A stretch of DNA of 64,000 nt from Leisingera daeponensis (GCF_019801465.1 NZ_JAHVJA010000003.1:124001-188000), one strand, 5' to 3'; shown: positions 48,375 to 57,760, counted from the stretch's first letter. Numbers and translations are program-made. Notes: generated from the sequence alone by a model not told the origin.

Positions 48375-49778
48375 TCAGATCAACTCACGCACATCCGTCA
48401 GCCGGCCGGTCAGCGCGGCGGCGGCGGCCATCGCAGGCGACACCAGATGGGTGCGGCCTTTATAGCCCTGGCGGCCTTCGAAGTTGCGGTTTGAGGTGGC
48501 GGCGCAACGCTCGCCCGGGGCCAGCTGGTCAGGGTTCATCGCCAGGCACATGGAGCAGCCCGCAAGCCGCCACTCGAAACCGGCTGCTTCAAAGATCTCG
48601 GCCAGGCCTTCTTCCTCGGCCTGCGCCCGCACCAGGCCGGAGCCCGGAACGATCATCGCACGCATGCCGTCCTTGATCTTCTTGCCCTTCACCACCTCGG
48701 CCACGGCGCGCAGATCCTCAATGCGGCCGTTGGTGCAGGATCCGATGAACACGGTGTCGATCTCTATGTCGGTCAGCTTCTGGCCGGGGGTCAGCCCCAT
48801 GTATTCGATCGAGCGGCGGGCTGCTTCAACCTTGCCGCCGGTGAAGTCCTCGGGGTTCGGCACCACGCCGGTGATCGGCAGAACGTCCTCGGGGGAGGTG
48901 CCCCAGGTCACAACCGGCTGGATGTCTTCGCCCTTCAGCGTGACAACCTTGTCGAAATGCGCGCCTTCGTCGGTGTAAAGCGTCTTCCACCAGTCCAGCG
49001 CCGCCTCCCACTGAGCACCCTTGGGGGCGTGCGGGCGGCCCTTGACGTATTCAAAGGTGGTCTCGTCCGGCGCGATCAGACCGGCGCGGGCGCCGCCTTC
49101 GATCGCCATATTGCAGACGGTCATGCGGCCTTCCATCGACAAATCGCGGATCGCTTCACCGCAATATTCGATGACATAGCCGGTGCCGCCGGCGGTGCCG
49201 GTCTCGCCGATTACCGCCAGGGTGATGTCCTTGGCGGTGACGCCCGGCTTCAGCTTGCCGGTGATCTCCACCTTCATGTTCTTGGACTTCTTCTGGATCA
49301 GCGTCTGGGTCGCGAGCACATGCTCCACTTCCGAGGTGCCGATGCCATGCGCCAGCGCGCCGAAGGCGCCGTGGGTGGCGGTGTGGCTGTCGCCGCAGAC
49401 CACGGTCATGCCGGGCAAGGTCCAGCCCTGTTCCGGGCCGACGATGTGCACGATGCCCTGGCGGACGTCATCCACCGGGTAATAATGCACGCCGAATTCC
49501 TTGGCGTTCTTGTCGAGCGCTTCGACCTGGATGCGGCTTTCCTCATTCTCGATGCCTTTGGCACGGTCCAGGGTGGTCGGCACGTTGTGGTCCGGCACCG
49601 CGATGGTCTTGTCCGGAGCATGCACCTTGCGCCCGGCCATGCGCAGGCCTTCGAAGGCCTGCGGGCTGGTCACTTCGTGGACCAGGTGGCGGTCGATATA
49701 GAGCAGGCAGGTGCCGTCCTCTGCTTCATGCGCAACATGCGCATCCCAGATCTTGTCATAGAGTGTCTTGGGGGACAT
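48375..49778 (-). CDS. leuC: 3-isopropylmalate dehydratase large subunit
   Basis: 467 aa. Aconitase-family enzyme with a [4Fe-4S] cluster held by Cys in [10 protein letters not shown] and in [10 protein letters not shown]. Also [30 protein letters not shown] and [16 protein letters not shown]. First gene of the leuC-GT-leuD operon. The ATG is preceded by GGGAGAGGA. Confidence 0.97.
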   Translation of the reverse strand: MSPKTLYDKIWDAHVAHEAEDGTCLLYIDRHLVHEVTSPQAFEGLRMAGRKVHAPDKTIAVPDHNVPTTLDRAKGIENEESRIQVEALDKNAKEFGVHYYPVDDVRQGIVHIVGPEQGWTLPGMTVVCGDSHTATHGAFGALAHGIGTSEVEHVLATQTLIQKKSKNMKVEITGKLKPGVTAKDITLAVIGETGTAGGTGYVIEYCGEAIRDLSMEGRMTVCNMAIEGGARAGLIAPDETTFEYVKGRPHAPKGAQWEAALDWWKTLYTDEGAHFDKVVTLKGEDIQPVVTWGTSPEDVLPITGVVPNPEDFTGGKVEAARRSIEYMGLTPGQKLTDIEIDTVFIGSCTNGRIEDLRAVAEVVKGKKIKDGMRAMIVPGSGLVRAQAEEEGLAEIFEAAGFEWRLAGCSMCLAMNPDQLAPGERCAATSNRNFEGRQGYKGRTHLVSPAMAAAAALTGRLTDVRELI

Positions 49779-50141
49779 GGGTCCTCTCCCGTGATGTATT
49801 TGGGTATGCTGGCTTTGGGCTGGGCAAGCACCTTATAGGCGCGCCAGGACCGTGCGGGCGGCGCCAAAGAACCGCTCGCGCAGCCGCGCGCGGTCTTGCA
49901 GTTCGATCTTTTGCGCCAATACGAGGGTCATGGCTGTCAGATACATCTGCTGTGGCCGGCAATCAAGATTCGTTCGCAGGGCGCTGCGCCAGCCATTGCA
50001 TGGGGGCGCAGCGCTCTGCGGCCCCGGTATGCGCTTGGGGCTTCCGGCTCAGCCCCGGAGCGGCTGCGGCCTGTCTCCATTCTTGCTCCGGCTTGATCGA
50101 AACCGGGCAGGACGGCACACTGGGAAAAAAAGGGGGGCGCA
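49779..50141. other. Divergent intergenic region leuC / mscS
   Basis: About 360 bp, no supported gene. A TATAAG hexamer about 45 bp upstream of leuC may be its -10, with no good -35. No leucine-rich leader peptide was recognised. Confidence 0.4.
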
Positions 50142-51518
50142 ATGGAGCCGGAAGAGCAGACACCACCCAGGGACGCGATTGCGGAGAGCACGGCCGAGGC
50201 GCTGGAGCTGGGCCAGCAGCTGTGGGCTCTGGCCGCCGGCGGGCTTGAGATGCTGCTCAGGCCCTGGAACGCTTATCAGGCGGGTATCGTGCTGGCCGTC
50301 TTTGTGGCGGCCACCCTGATCGCGCGGCCGATTGCCAATGCCTTCCACAACTGGCTGCGGACCCGCGAGGGCTGGCCGCGCTGGCGGATGCGGGCGGGGC
50401 TGGTGCTGCACAAGCGGATCCGCGGCATCCTGTTTGTGCTGCTGATCTGGACCGTGGTGCTGGTGATGCAGGAAATGACGTGGCCCAGCCGGTCCCGGCT
50501 GCTCACGGTGATCGCCAACCTGTCGCTGGCCTGGCTGATCGTATCCTTTGCCACCCGGCTGGTCGGCAATCCGTTGCTGCGCAACCTGGTGAAATACGGG
50601 GCCTGGATCTGGATTACCCTGAGAATCCTGGGCATTACCGAAGATGCGATACATCTGATGGACGGCATCGCCATCAATTTCGGCGATCTCAGGATTTCAC
50701 TGTTTCTGGTTGTTCAGGCGATTGTGATACTGGGCGTCATGCTGACGCTGGCGCGGGTGATCTCGTCAGTGGCCTCGAACCGGATACGCGCCAATTCCGA
50801 TATCTCGCCCTCCATGCAGGTGCTCGGCGCCAAACTGGCACAGATCCTGCTGTTCGGCGGCGCCTTCTTTATCGGGTTGAAGGCCATCGGCATCGACCTC
50901 ACCGGCCTTGCGGTGCTGTCCGGCGCCATTGGCGTCGGCCTGGGTTTCGGCCTGCAGAAGGTGGTTTCGAACTTGGTGTCAGGCCTGATCATCCTCCTGG
51001 ATAAGTCGATCAAACCGGGTGACGTGATCTCGCTGGGCGATACCTTCGGCTGGATCAACGCGCTGGGCGCGCGCTATGTTTCTGTGGTGACCCGCGACGG
51101 ACGGGAATATCTGATCCCGAACGAGGACCTGATCACGACCCAGGTGGTGAACTGGTCGCATTCTGACAAGTATGTCCGGCTGGACCTGCATTTCGGCACC
51201 GGTTATGGCGATGATCCCCATAAGGTCCGCAAGATTGCGATTGACGCGGCCTGCGGGGTCACGCGGGTGCTGCAATACGGCAGCAAGAAACCGGTCTGCC
51301 ACATTACCGGCTTCGGCGACAGCAGCGTCGATTATGTGCTCCGGTTCTGGATCGACGACCCCACCGGCGGTCTCACCAATATCCGCGGCAACGTCTATCT
51401 GGCGCTGTGGGATGCATTCCAGGCAGAAGGCATTTCGATCCCCTTCCCGCAGCGCGAGGTGCGGATGCTGAACGACCCGCTGCCGGTCAGGGTTGCACCT
51501 GGCGAAGATGACGGATAA
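50142..51518 (+). CDS. MscS-family mechanosensitive channel
   Basis: 458 aa, larger than E. coli MscS (286 aa), with about five transmembrane helices. The pore helix region is AVLSGAIGVGLGFGLQKVVSNLVSGLIILLD (Gly/Ala packing as in MscS TM3), then the beta domain KPGDVISLGDTFGWINALGARYVSVVTRDGREYLIPN and the C-terminal vestibule. Releases osmolytes on hypo-osmotic shock. The start is the ATG at 50142; upstream is A/G-rich (GGAAAAAAAGGGGGG). Confidence 0.92.
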   Translation: MEPEEQTPPRDAIAESTAEALELGQQLWALAAGGLEMLLRPWNAYQAGIVLAVFVAATLIARPIANAFHNWLRTREGWPRWRMRAGLVLHKRIRGILFVLLIWTVVLVMQEMTWPSRSRLLTVIANLSLAWLIVSFATRLVGNPLLRNLVKYGAWIWITLRILGITEDAIHLMDGIAINFGDLRISLFLVVQAIVILGVMLTLARVISSVASNRIRANSDISPSMQVLGAKLAQILLFGGAFFIGLKAIGIDLTGLAVLSGAIGVGLGFGLQKVVSNLVSGLIILLDKSIKPGDVISLGDTFGWINALGARYVSVVTRDGREYLIPNEDLITTQVVNWSHSDKYVRLDLHFGTGYGDDPHKVRKIAIDAACGVTRVLQYGSKKPVCHITGFGDSSVDYVLRFWIDDPTGGLTNIRGNVYLALWDAFQAEGISIPFPQREVRMLNDPLPVRVAPGEDDG

Positions 51519-51552
51519 AGCACATGGCTTGCATCGCGGGGCAGGGCTTTCA

Positions 51553-51581
51553 TTGAAAGTTTACCCTCTGGTTGCTACATT
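51553..51581 (+). promoter_or_regulatory. Probable rsfS promoter (TTGAAA, 17 bp, TACATT)
   Basis: TTGAAA at 51553-51558 and TACATT at 51576-51581, spacer 17 bp. Places transcription start about 40 bp before the leader ORF. Confidence 0.5.
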
Positions 51582-51629
51582 ATTAACAGGCCCGGCGCCG
51601 GGGCGTGGCGGCGCGTTGTAAGGAGGACC

Positions 51630-51686
51630 ATGTCCTGTCACCCGTACCTCAAGCGGCGGATGCCGCTGTTAATGGGGCAGCCGTGA
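51630..51686 (+). CDS. 18-codon leader ORF overlapping the rsfS start
   Basis: Starts ATG 51630 with a perfect AGGAGG (51621-51626), 3 nt before. Encodes MSCHPYLKRRMPLLMGQP and ends in TGA whose last base is the A of the rsfS ATG (TGATG). rsfS itself has no comparable Shine-Dalgarno, so ribosomes probably reach it by re-initiation. Not recognised as a known leader peptide. Confidence 0.5.
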   Translation: MSCHPYLKRRMPLLMGQP

Positions 51687-52057
51687 TGGCCGCCCAGTCC
51701 CAGCCCACCAGCGAACAGCTGCTGGAGCGGATTCTCTCCTCACTCAGCGATGACAAAGCCGAAGATGTTGTGCAGATCGATCTGCGCGGCAAGACTTCGA
51801 TCGGCGATTACATGGTGCTGGCCTCCGGCCGCTCCACCCGTCAGGTCGCGGCCATGGCGGAAAAGCTGACCGACCGGCTCAAACAGGAGTTCCGGATCAC
51901 CTGCAAGGTTGAAGGCAAGGATGCCGGCGACTGGGTGCTGATCGACTCCGGTGACGTGATTGTCCATATCTTCCGCCCGGAAGTGCGCGAGTTCTATCAA
52001 CTCGAGAAGATGTGGATGCCCGCTGGCACCGAGGCTGCACCGGCAGCTGAAGGCTGA
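51686..52057 (+). CDS. rsfS: Ribosome silencing factor RsfS
   Basis: 123 aa from ATG 51686 (MAAQSQPTSEQLLERILSSL). Family marks: KAEDVVQIDLRGKTSIGDYMVLASGRSTRQV and KDAGDWVLIDSGDVIVHIFRPEVREFYQLEKMW. Binds L14 of the large subunit and blocks subunit joining in starvation. The frame is open upstream to a GTG at 51605, but that extension has no homology and no ribosome site. Followed by rlmH, a conserved order. Confidence 0.95.
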   Translation: MAAQSQPTSEQLLERILSSLSDDKAEDVVQIDLRGKTSIGDYMVLASGRSTRQVAAMAEKLTDRLKQEFRITCKVEGKDAGDWVLIDSGDVIVHIFRPEVREFYQLEKMWMPAGTEAAPAAEG

Positions 52058-52118
52058 TCCAAGGCTGATTTGATGCAGGCCCGCGCATGGGTGCGGGCCG
52101 GATTGCTTCGGGAATTTC

Positions 52119-52589
52119 ATGCGTCTGCATATCTGTGCGGCCGGGCGTCTACGCTCCGGCCCGGAAAAATCCCTCATCGACGATTACCTCACCCGGTTCG
52201 ACCGGACCGGGCGCGCGCTGGGTCTGGGGCCTGCGCGGGTGGTGGAGATTGAAGATAAGAAAAACGCAGGCATGGCCGCCGAGGCAGCACTCTTGCGCAA
52301 GGCGCTGCCCAAGGGCGCGGTGATCTGCACCCTGGACGAGCGCGGCAAGGTGATCTCCTCCCCGGATTTCGCGGACAAGCTGGCCGGCTGGCGCGACAGC
52401 GGCCGCCAGGATCTGGCGCTGATCATCGGCGGTGCCGACGGGATCGATCCCTCGCTGCGGGCTGAGGCCGATTTCTCGATCTCCTTCGGCAAGATGGTCT
52501 GGCCGCATATGCTGGTGCGGGTGATGCTGGCCGAGCAGATCTACCGCGCGGCGACGATTCTGGCCGGCAGCCCCTATCACCGCGTTTGA
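52119..52589 (+). CDS. rlmH: 23S rRNA (pseudouridine1915-N3)-methyltransferase
   Basis: 156 aa SPOUT-family enzyme. Carries the SAM-knot segment IIGGADGIDPSLRAEADFSISFGKMVWPHMLVRVMLAEQIYRA with the terminal SPYHR motif. Methylates the modified 1915 position of helix 69. ATG 52119 is 61 bp after rsfS. Confidence 0.96.
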   Translation: MRLHICAAGRLRSGPEKSLIDDYLTRFDRTGRALGLGPARVVEIEDKKNAGMAAEAALLRKALPKGAVICTLDERGKVISSPDFADKLAGWRDSGRQDLALIIGGADGIDPSLRAEADFSISFGKMVWPHMLVRVMLAEQIYRAATILAGSPYHRV

Positions 52590-52619
52590 CTGCGCCGGGC
52601 AGTGGCGGACTGCGGTGCG

Positions 52620-52638
52620 GGTATTTTCTGAAATGAAA
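52620..52638 (+). repeat. Degenerate copy of the AGTATTT-N4-AAAGATGAA element
   Basis: GGTATTTTCTGAAATGAAA, which matches the element apart from changes in the second half. It lies between two convergent genes. Confidence 0.35.
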
Positions 52639-52642
52639 TGCG

Positions 52643-52999
52643 TCAGGGCAGAGTGTAGGTATAGACTGCCTTGCTCCAGCCGTCCGTCAGGCAGCGGGCC
52701 TGGATTTGCACCTGGGTCGCGCCCTCCGGGAGTTGCACGCGGCTGAGTGAGCGGGTGAAGGGCTGTTCGTGCTCGTGCGGATGTGCAAGTACCCGCAGGC
52801 CCAGCTCGTTTCCGTCCATATCCAGCACCCGCCAGCCGTCAGCATAGTGATCCCACCCGGTGTCCGGGTGAGAGAGGGTGACGCTGAAAGTCCAGCCGCC
52901 TCCGCTCTGACGCGCGGTGACAGCTTCTACCACCGGTTCATCGGCAAGTGCGGGCAGGGCGGAGGCGCAGAATGCGCCAGTGAGAAACAGATGTCTCAT
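52643..52999 (-). CDS. Exported hypothetical protein, 118 aa
   Basis: Signal peptide MRHLFLTGAFCASALPALA and a mature domain of about 98 residues, beta-rich, with WDHYADGWRVLDMDGNELGLRVLAHPHEHEQPFTRS. It resembles small Rhodobacteraceae secreted proteins of unknown function. One Cys near the C-terminus (ARCLTDGWS). Function unknown. The frame is open upstream but that part lacks protein-like composition. Confidence 0.75.
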   Translation of the reverse strand: MRHLFLTGAFCASALPALADEPVVEAVTARQSGGGWTFSVTLSHPDTGWDHYADGWRVLDMDGNELGLRVLAHPHEHEQPFTRSLSRVQLPEGATQVQIQARCLTDGWSKAVYTYTLP

Positions 53000-53034
53000 C
53001 ACCGCACCATAGCCGCGGGCGGTCCGGGCTGCAG

Positions 53035-53757
53035 TCACGAAACCGTGTCCCCTTGGCTTTCGGGCGGGATGCGCAGCAGGATAGCGCGTGAATGCGAGGC
53101 GAATTCCCGCCGGTACAGCACCGCGAGGGTGATCAGAGCCGCACCTGCCAGCGGCAGTGCACCTGCCAGCCATGCGACGGCGGCCAGCGCGAAGTATGTT
53201 GACCTCATGCCCCGGTTGAAGCTGCGTGCGGCGGTGATGCTGATCTCAGCGGCCTGCGCGGCGCGGGGGTAAGCAAGGTCATGGCCGGGATCATTCGGCA
53301 CCGCAGCCATCAGCACTGAGCAATATCCGAACAGCCGGTGCGCCCAAACGTATTTCAGAAATGCGTTGGACAGGAACAGCAGAACTGTCAGGATTTTCAC
53401 CTCCCAGACAAAGGCGGGGATGCTGTCCTGGATCAGGTCTTCGGCAATGCCTGCCAGCTGCTCGGTGTTGCCGATCAGCGCCAGCCCTCCGCCGATGGCG
53501 ATCATCGCGGCAGAGGCAAAGAAAGCGGTGCCCTGGCGCAGGTTGCCGACCAGCTGGGCATCAAAAATCCGCGGATCGCGCTCCACCATCCGTTTCATCC
53601 AGTCGCGCCGGAAATCAGCCATCAGCCAGGAAACGGAAGGCCGCCCTGCGGGCGGGTTTTCGATGCGCCAGCCGATCCACAGCCAGCCCGCGATCAGCAG
53701 GGTCAGCGCAGCGAGGTCAAAAAGGGAAAACTGGGTCAGACGGTCAGGCCAAATCAT
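53035..53757 (-). CDS. DUF599 membrane protein
   Basis: 240 aa with about four membrane helices. Family marks: WMKRMVERDPRIFDAQLVGNLRQGTAFFASAAMIAIGGGLALIG near residue 53, then FLKYVWAHRLFGYCSVLMAAVPN and ARSFNRGMRSTYFALAAVAWLAG. Function unknown. It is 35 bp upstream of the exported protein on the same strand and divergent from glcD. Confidence 0.85.
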   Translation of the reverse strand: MIWPDRLTQFSLFDLAALTLLIAGWLWIGWRIENPPAGRPSVSWLMADFRRDWMKRMVERDPRIFDAQLVGNLRQGTAFFASAAMIAIGGGLALIGNTEQLAGIAEDLIQDSIPAFVWEVKILTVLLFLSNAFLKYVWAHRLFGYCSVLMAAVPNDPGHDLAYPRAAQAAEISITAARSFNRGMRSTYFALAAVAWLAGALPLAGAALITLAVLYRREFASHSRAILLRIPPESQGDTVS

Positions 53758-53803
53758 GGCCTGAACCTAGCGCGGCAATCTGCCCCTTGCCAGACGCATT
53801 TAA

Positions 53804-53824
53804 TTGGTAATATTATTTTACCAA
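53804..53824. promoter_or_regulatory. Palindromic operator upstream of glcD, same as at lldD
   Basis: TTGGTAA-N7-TTACCAA with TATTATT as spacer, ending 13 bp before the glcD start. Identical arms and spacing to the site at 14076-14096. Overlap with the ribosome-binding region suggests repression. Confidence 0.75.
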
Positions 53825-53837
53825 ACAGGAGAGCCCG

Positions 53838-55286
53838 ATGGAAATGCCATCCCCGAACCCCGCCGTTCTGGCCCGCAAGGCGCGGCTTGCCGCGCGGCTG
53901 CAGTCGGTGCTGCCGTCCGACGCGGTGATCCAGGACGAGGCAGAAACGCGGGCCTATGAATGCGATGCGCTCACCGCCTACAGGTGCCCGCCGCTGCTGG
54001 CGGTTCTGCCGAGAACCACACAGGAAGTTTCCGCGGTGCTGCGGATCTGCCACGAGGAAGGCGTGCCGGTGGTTCCGCGCGGGGCGGGCACCTCGCTTGC
54101 GGGCGGAGCGCTGCCGACAGCGGATTGTGTGATCCTGGGCGTGGCCCGGATGAACGAGGTGCTGGAGACCGATTACCGGAACCGCATTATCCGGGTGCAG
54201 ACCGGCCGCACCAACCTGAGCGTCTCCGGCGCGGTGGAAGAGGAGGAGTTCTTTTACGCTCCCGACCCGTCCTCACAGCTGGCCTGTGCCATTGCCGGCA
54301 ATATCGCGATGAACTCCGGCGGCGCGCATTGCCTGAAATACGGGGTGACCACCAACAACCTGCTGGGCGTGACCATGGTGATGATGGACGGCACCGTGGT
54401 GGAGATCGGAGGTGCCCATCTGGACGCTGGCGGGCTGGATCTTCTGGGGGTGATCTGCGGCAGCGAGGGGCAGTTGGGCGTGGTGACCGAAGCCACCCTG
54501 CGCATTCTGCGCAAGCCGGAGGGCGCCCGGCCGGTGCTGATCGGTTTTGACAGCAACGAGGTGGCGGGCGCCTGCGTATCGGACATTATCAAGGCAGGCG
54601 TGCTGCCGGTGGCCATCGAGTTCATGGACCGCCCCTGCATCGAGGCCTGCGAGGCCTTTGCCAAGGCAGGCTACCCGATGTGCGAAGCCCTTCTGATCAT
54701 CGAGGTCGAGGGCAGCCCGGCGGAAATCGATCACCAGCTGGGGCTGATCATCGGGATCGCCAAGTCCCACAACCCGGTGGAGCTGCGCGAGGCCGGGGAT
54801 GCGGATGAGGCGGCCCGCATCTGGCTGGGCCGCAAATCGGCCTTTGGCGCCATGGGGCAGATCAACGATTACATGTGCCTGGACGGGACTATCCCGGTGT
54901 CCTCGCTGCCGTTTGTGCTGCGCCGGATCGGCGAAATGAGCAAGGAATTCGGTCTCGACGTGGCCAATGTCTTCCACGCGGGCGACGGCAATATGCACCC
55001 GCTGATCCTGTTCGATGCCAACAAGCCGGGCGACCTGGAAACCTGCGAGGCCTTCGGAGCCGAGATCCTGAAGCTGTGCGTCGAGGCAGGCGGCTGCCTG
55101 ACCGGCGAACATGGAGTGGGGATCGAGAAGCGCGATCTGATGCTGCACCAGTACAGCGAGGCGGATCTGGAGGCGCAGCTGAAGGTCAAGGATGTGTTTG
55201 ACCCCAAGTGGCTGCTCAATCCGTCCAAAGTGTTTCCGCTGCCGGTGACCGAAGGCCGCCGGGCCGTGGCGCTGGCCGCGGAATGA
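53838..55286 (+). CDS. glcD: Glycolate oxidase FAD-linked subunit
   Basis: 482 aa. FAD-binding PP-loop GVPVVPRGAGTSLAGGALP, GNIAMNSGGAHCLKYGVTTNNLLG, GSEGQLGVVTEATLRI, and C-terminal NVFHAGDGNMHPLI and GEHGVGIEKRDLM. Oxidises glycolate (and often D-lactate) to glyoxylate with GlcE and GlcF at the membrane. Opens the glcDEF operon. Preceded by the operator shared with lldD. Confidence 0.96.
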   Translation: MEMPSPNPAVLARKARLAARLQSVLPSDAVIQDEAETRAYECDALTAYRCPPLLAVLPRTTQEVSAVLRICHEEGVPVVPRGAGTSLAGGALPTADCVILGVARMNEVLETDYRNRIIRVQTGRTNLSVSGAVEEEEFFYAPDPSSQLACAIAGNIAMNSGGAHCLKYGVTTNNLLGVTMVMMDGTVVEIGGAHLDAGGLDLLGVICGSEGQLGVVTEATLRILRKPEGARPVLIGFDSNEVAGACVSDIIKAGVLPVAIEFMDRPCIEACEAFAKAGYPMCEALLIIEVEGSPAEIDHQLGLIIGIAKSHNPVELREAGDADEAARIWLGRKSAFGAMGQINDYMCLDGTIPVSSLPFVLRRIGEMSKEFGLDVANVFHAGDGNMHPLILFDANKPGDLETCEAFGAEILKLCVEAGGCLTGEHGVGIEKRDLMLHQYSEADLEAQLKVKDVFDPKWLLNPSKVFPLPVTEGRRAVALAAE

Positions 55287-55311
55287 TTGGGGGCTAGCCC
55301 CCAAACCCCCA

Positions 55312-55332
55312 AAGTATTTCCGGAAAGATGAA
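55312..55332 (+). repeat. Third copy of AGTATTT-N4-AAAGATGAA, overlapping the glcE start
   Basis: AGTATTT-ccgg-AAAGATGAA, matching the elements at 8977-8997 and 9015-9035 except for the 4-bp centre. The ATG inside it is the first possible start codon of glcE, and just upstream is a GGGGGCTAGCCCCC hairpin. Confidence 0.6.
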
Positions 55333-56434
55333 GATGATGACACCAGGGAGCGAGGCGGAACTGGCCGAAGCCATTGCAGGCGCAAACGGGCCACTCTGCA
55401 TTCAGGGCGGCGGCAGCCGCGGGCTGGCGGTGGAGGGGGACGTTCTGAGCACCCGCGGATTGTCGGGTGTGGAGCTTTATGAGCCCGGCGCGCTGACACT
55501 GGTGGTCAAGGCGGGCACGCCCGTTGCCGAGGTTGAAACGCTGCTGGCCGCGCAAAACCAGCAGCTGGCCTTTGAGCCGATGGACCACCGCGGGATGCTG
55601 GGCACCGAGGGCGAGCCGACCATTGGCGGGGTGATTGCTGCAAATGTCTCCGGTCCCCGGCGCATCCAGGCTGGCGCGGCGCGCGATCACCTGCTGGGCG
55701 TGCGGTTCGTGGATGGCAGCGGCCAGGCGGTGAAAAACGGCGGCCGGGTGATGAAAAACGTGACCGGCTATGACCTGGTCAAGCTGATGTGCGGCGCCCA
55801 TGGCACGCTAGGGGTGCTGACGGAAGTCTCGCTCAAGGTGCTGCCGCGGGCAGAGGCCTCTGCGACCGTGACCGTGACCGGTGTCGATCTGCCCGGTGCG
55901 ATCCGGATGATGTCGGCGGCTTTGGGCTCCCCTTATGATGTCACCGGTGCGGCCTATGACGCGGACACTTACCAGGTGCATGTCCGGGTGGAAGGGTTTC
56001 AGGATTCCGCCGCTTACCGCAGCGCCAAGCTGGTCGAACTGCTGTCGCCATCCGGGCTGGCGGAGGTGCGGGAGGATGCCGGAGTCTTGTGGAAGGGCAT
56101 TCGCGACGTTTCTGCCTTTGACAGCCGGCCGGGCGATATCTGGCGGATCTCGGTGAAGCCGTCGGATGCGGCGGATCTGGCGCCTCGGCTGGAGGCTGAA
56201 GCGCTGCAGTTCGATTGGGGCGGCGGGCTGATCTGGGCGCTGGTGCCGGATGGCACCGATCTGCGCGCCCGTATCAATGTGCCGGGCCATGCCACGCTGG
56301 TGCGGGCCTCGCAGGACACCCGTGCGCGGCTTGGGGTCTTCCAGCCGCAGCCCGCACCGCTGGCGGCCATCTCCGCGGGGCTGCGGAGCCAGTTCGATCC
56401 GCGCAGCATCCTCAACCCGGGACTGATGGGGTAA
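55328..56434 (+). CDS. glcE: Glycolate oxidase subunit GlcE
   Basis: 368 aa. FAD-binding type-4 fold shorter than GlcD: PLCIQGGGSRGLA, AFEPMDHRGMLGTEGEPTIGGVIAANVSGPRRIQAGAARDHLLGVRFV, GRVMKNVTGYDLVKLMCGAHGTLGVLTEVSLKVLP. C-terminal SIL-NPGLMG. The first ATG lies inside a repeat element. ATG 55334 or 55337 are alternatives. Part of glcDEF, 41 bp after glcD and 3 bp before glcF. Confidence 0.94.
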   Translation: MKMMTPGSEAELAEAIAGANGPLCIQGGGSRGLAVEGDVLSTRGLSGVELYEPGALTLVVKAGTPVAEVETLLAAQNQQLAFEPMDHRGMLGTEGEPTIGGVIAANVSGPRRIQAGAARDHLLGVRFVDGSGQAVKNGGRVMKNVTGYDLVKLMCGAHGTLGVLTEVSLKVLPRAEASATVTVTGVDLPGAIRMMSAALGSPYDVTGAAYDADTYQVHVRVEGFQDSAAYRSAKLVELLSPSGLAEVREDAGVLWKGIRDVSAFDSRPGDIWRISVKPSDAADLAPRLEAEALQFDWGGGLIWALVPDGTDLRARINVPGHATLVRASQDTRARLGVFQPQPAPLAAISAGLRSQFDPRSILNPGLMG

Positions 56435-56437
56435 GTT

Positions 56438-57760
56438 ATGCAGACCACATTCACCGAAGAACAGCTGCAAGACCCTGGCACCAAACGCGCCAATGAAATT
56501 CTGCGCACCTGCGTGCATTGCGGTTTCTGCACCGCGACCTGCCCGACCTATCAGGTGCTGGGCGACGAGCTCGATTCCCCGCGCGGCCGCATCTACCTGA
56601 TCAAGGACATGCTGGAGAACGAGCGGGTGCCGGACGCCAAAACCGTCAAGCACATCGACCGCTGCCTCAGTTGCCTGGCCTGCATGACCACCTGCCCCTC
56701 GGGCGTGCACTACATGCACTTGGTGGATCATGCGCGCGCCTATATCGAAAAGCACTATGACCGCCCATGGAGCGACCGTGCCTTGCGCTGGCTGCTGGCC
56801 CGGATCCTGCCCTATCCGGGACGGTTCCGGCTGGCGCTCTTGGGGGCCAAGCTTGCGAAGCCGTTCAAGGGGCTGCTGCCGGACGAACGGCTGCGCGCGA
56901 TGCTGGACATGGCGCCCGAAACCATCCCGCCGGTCAGCCGCAATGACGATCCGCAGAGCTTTGCCCCCGCCGCGCCGCGCAAGAAGCGCGTGGCGCTGAT
57001 GACCGGCTGCGCCCAGAGGGCGCTGAACACCGATATCAATGACGCCACCATCCGCCTGTTGACCCGGCTGGGCTGCGAGGTGGTGGTGGCCGAGGGCGCG
57101 GGCTGCTGCGGCGCGCTGACCCACCACATGGGACGCGAGGACGAGAGCCACGCCACCGCGGCCAAGAACATCCGCGCCTGGGCGGCTGAGATGGACGGGC
57201 AGGGGCTGGACGCCATTGTCATCAACACCTCCGGCTGCGGCACCACGGTCAAGGACTACGGCCACATGTTCCGCAACGCGCCGCTGGCAGCAGATGCGGC
57301 TCGGGTGTCTGGCATCGCGATGGATATCTCCGAATTGCTGATGCAGCTGGACCTGCCCGGGGGCGCAGAAAAGGGGCTGACCGTGGCCTACCACGCCGCC
57401 TGCTCGCTGCAGCACGGCCAGCAGATCAAGACCCACCCAAAGACATTGCTGAAACGTGCTGGCTTCAGCGTGGTAGAGCCCGCCGACAGCCACCTCTGCT
57501 GCGGCTCGGCAGGCACCTACAACCTGATGCAGCCGGAAATCTCAGCTCAGCTGAAGGCGCGCAAGGTCAGGGCGCTGGAGGCCAAAGAGCCCGACGTGAT
57601 CGCTGCGGGCAACATTGGCTGCATGATGCAGATCGGTTCCGGCACGGAGGTGCCGATTGTGCATACGGTGGAGCTGCTGGACTGGGCAACAGGCGGCCCG
57701 CAGCCGCCTGCGCTGACGGCACCGGGCAGGCGGGCGCCGGAGGTACCCATCCTGCGCTGA
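56438..57760 (+). CDS. glcF: Glycolate oxidase iron-sulfur subunit
   Basis: 440 aa. Two 4Fe-4S motifs: CVHCGFCTATCPTY and CLSCLACMTTCPSG, then CCG-type repeats (GAGCCGALTHHMG, SHLCCGSAGTYNLMQ) of the heterodisulfide-reductase-like domain. Transfers electrons to the quinone pool. Confidence 0.96.
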   Translation: MQTTFTEEQLQDPGTKRANEILRTCVHCGFCTATCPTYQVLGDELDSPRGRIYLIKDMLENERVPDAKTVKHIDRCLSCLACMTTCPSGVHYMHLVDHARAYIEKHYDRPWSDRALRWLLARILPYPGRFRLALLGAKLAKPFKGLLPDERLRAMLDMAPETIPPVSRNDDPQSFAPAAPRKKRVALMTGCAQRALNTDINDATIRLLTRLGCEVVVAEGAGCCGALTHHMGREDESHATAAKNIRAWAAEMDGQGLDAIVINTSGCGTTVKDYGHMFRNAPLAADAARVSGIAMDISELLMQLDLPGGAEKGLTVAYHAACSLQHGQQIKTHPKTLLKRAGFSVVEPADSHLCCGSAGTYNLMQPEISAQLKARKVRALEAKEPDVIAAGNIGCMMQIGSGTEVPIVHTVELLDWATGGPQPPALTAPGRRAPEVPILR

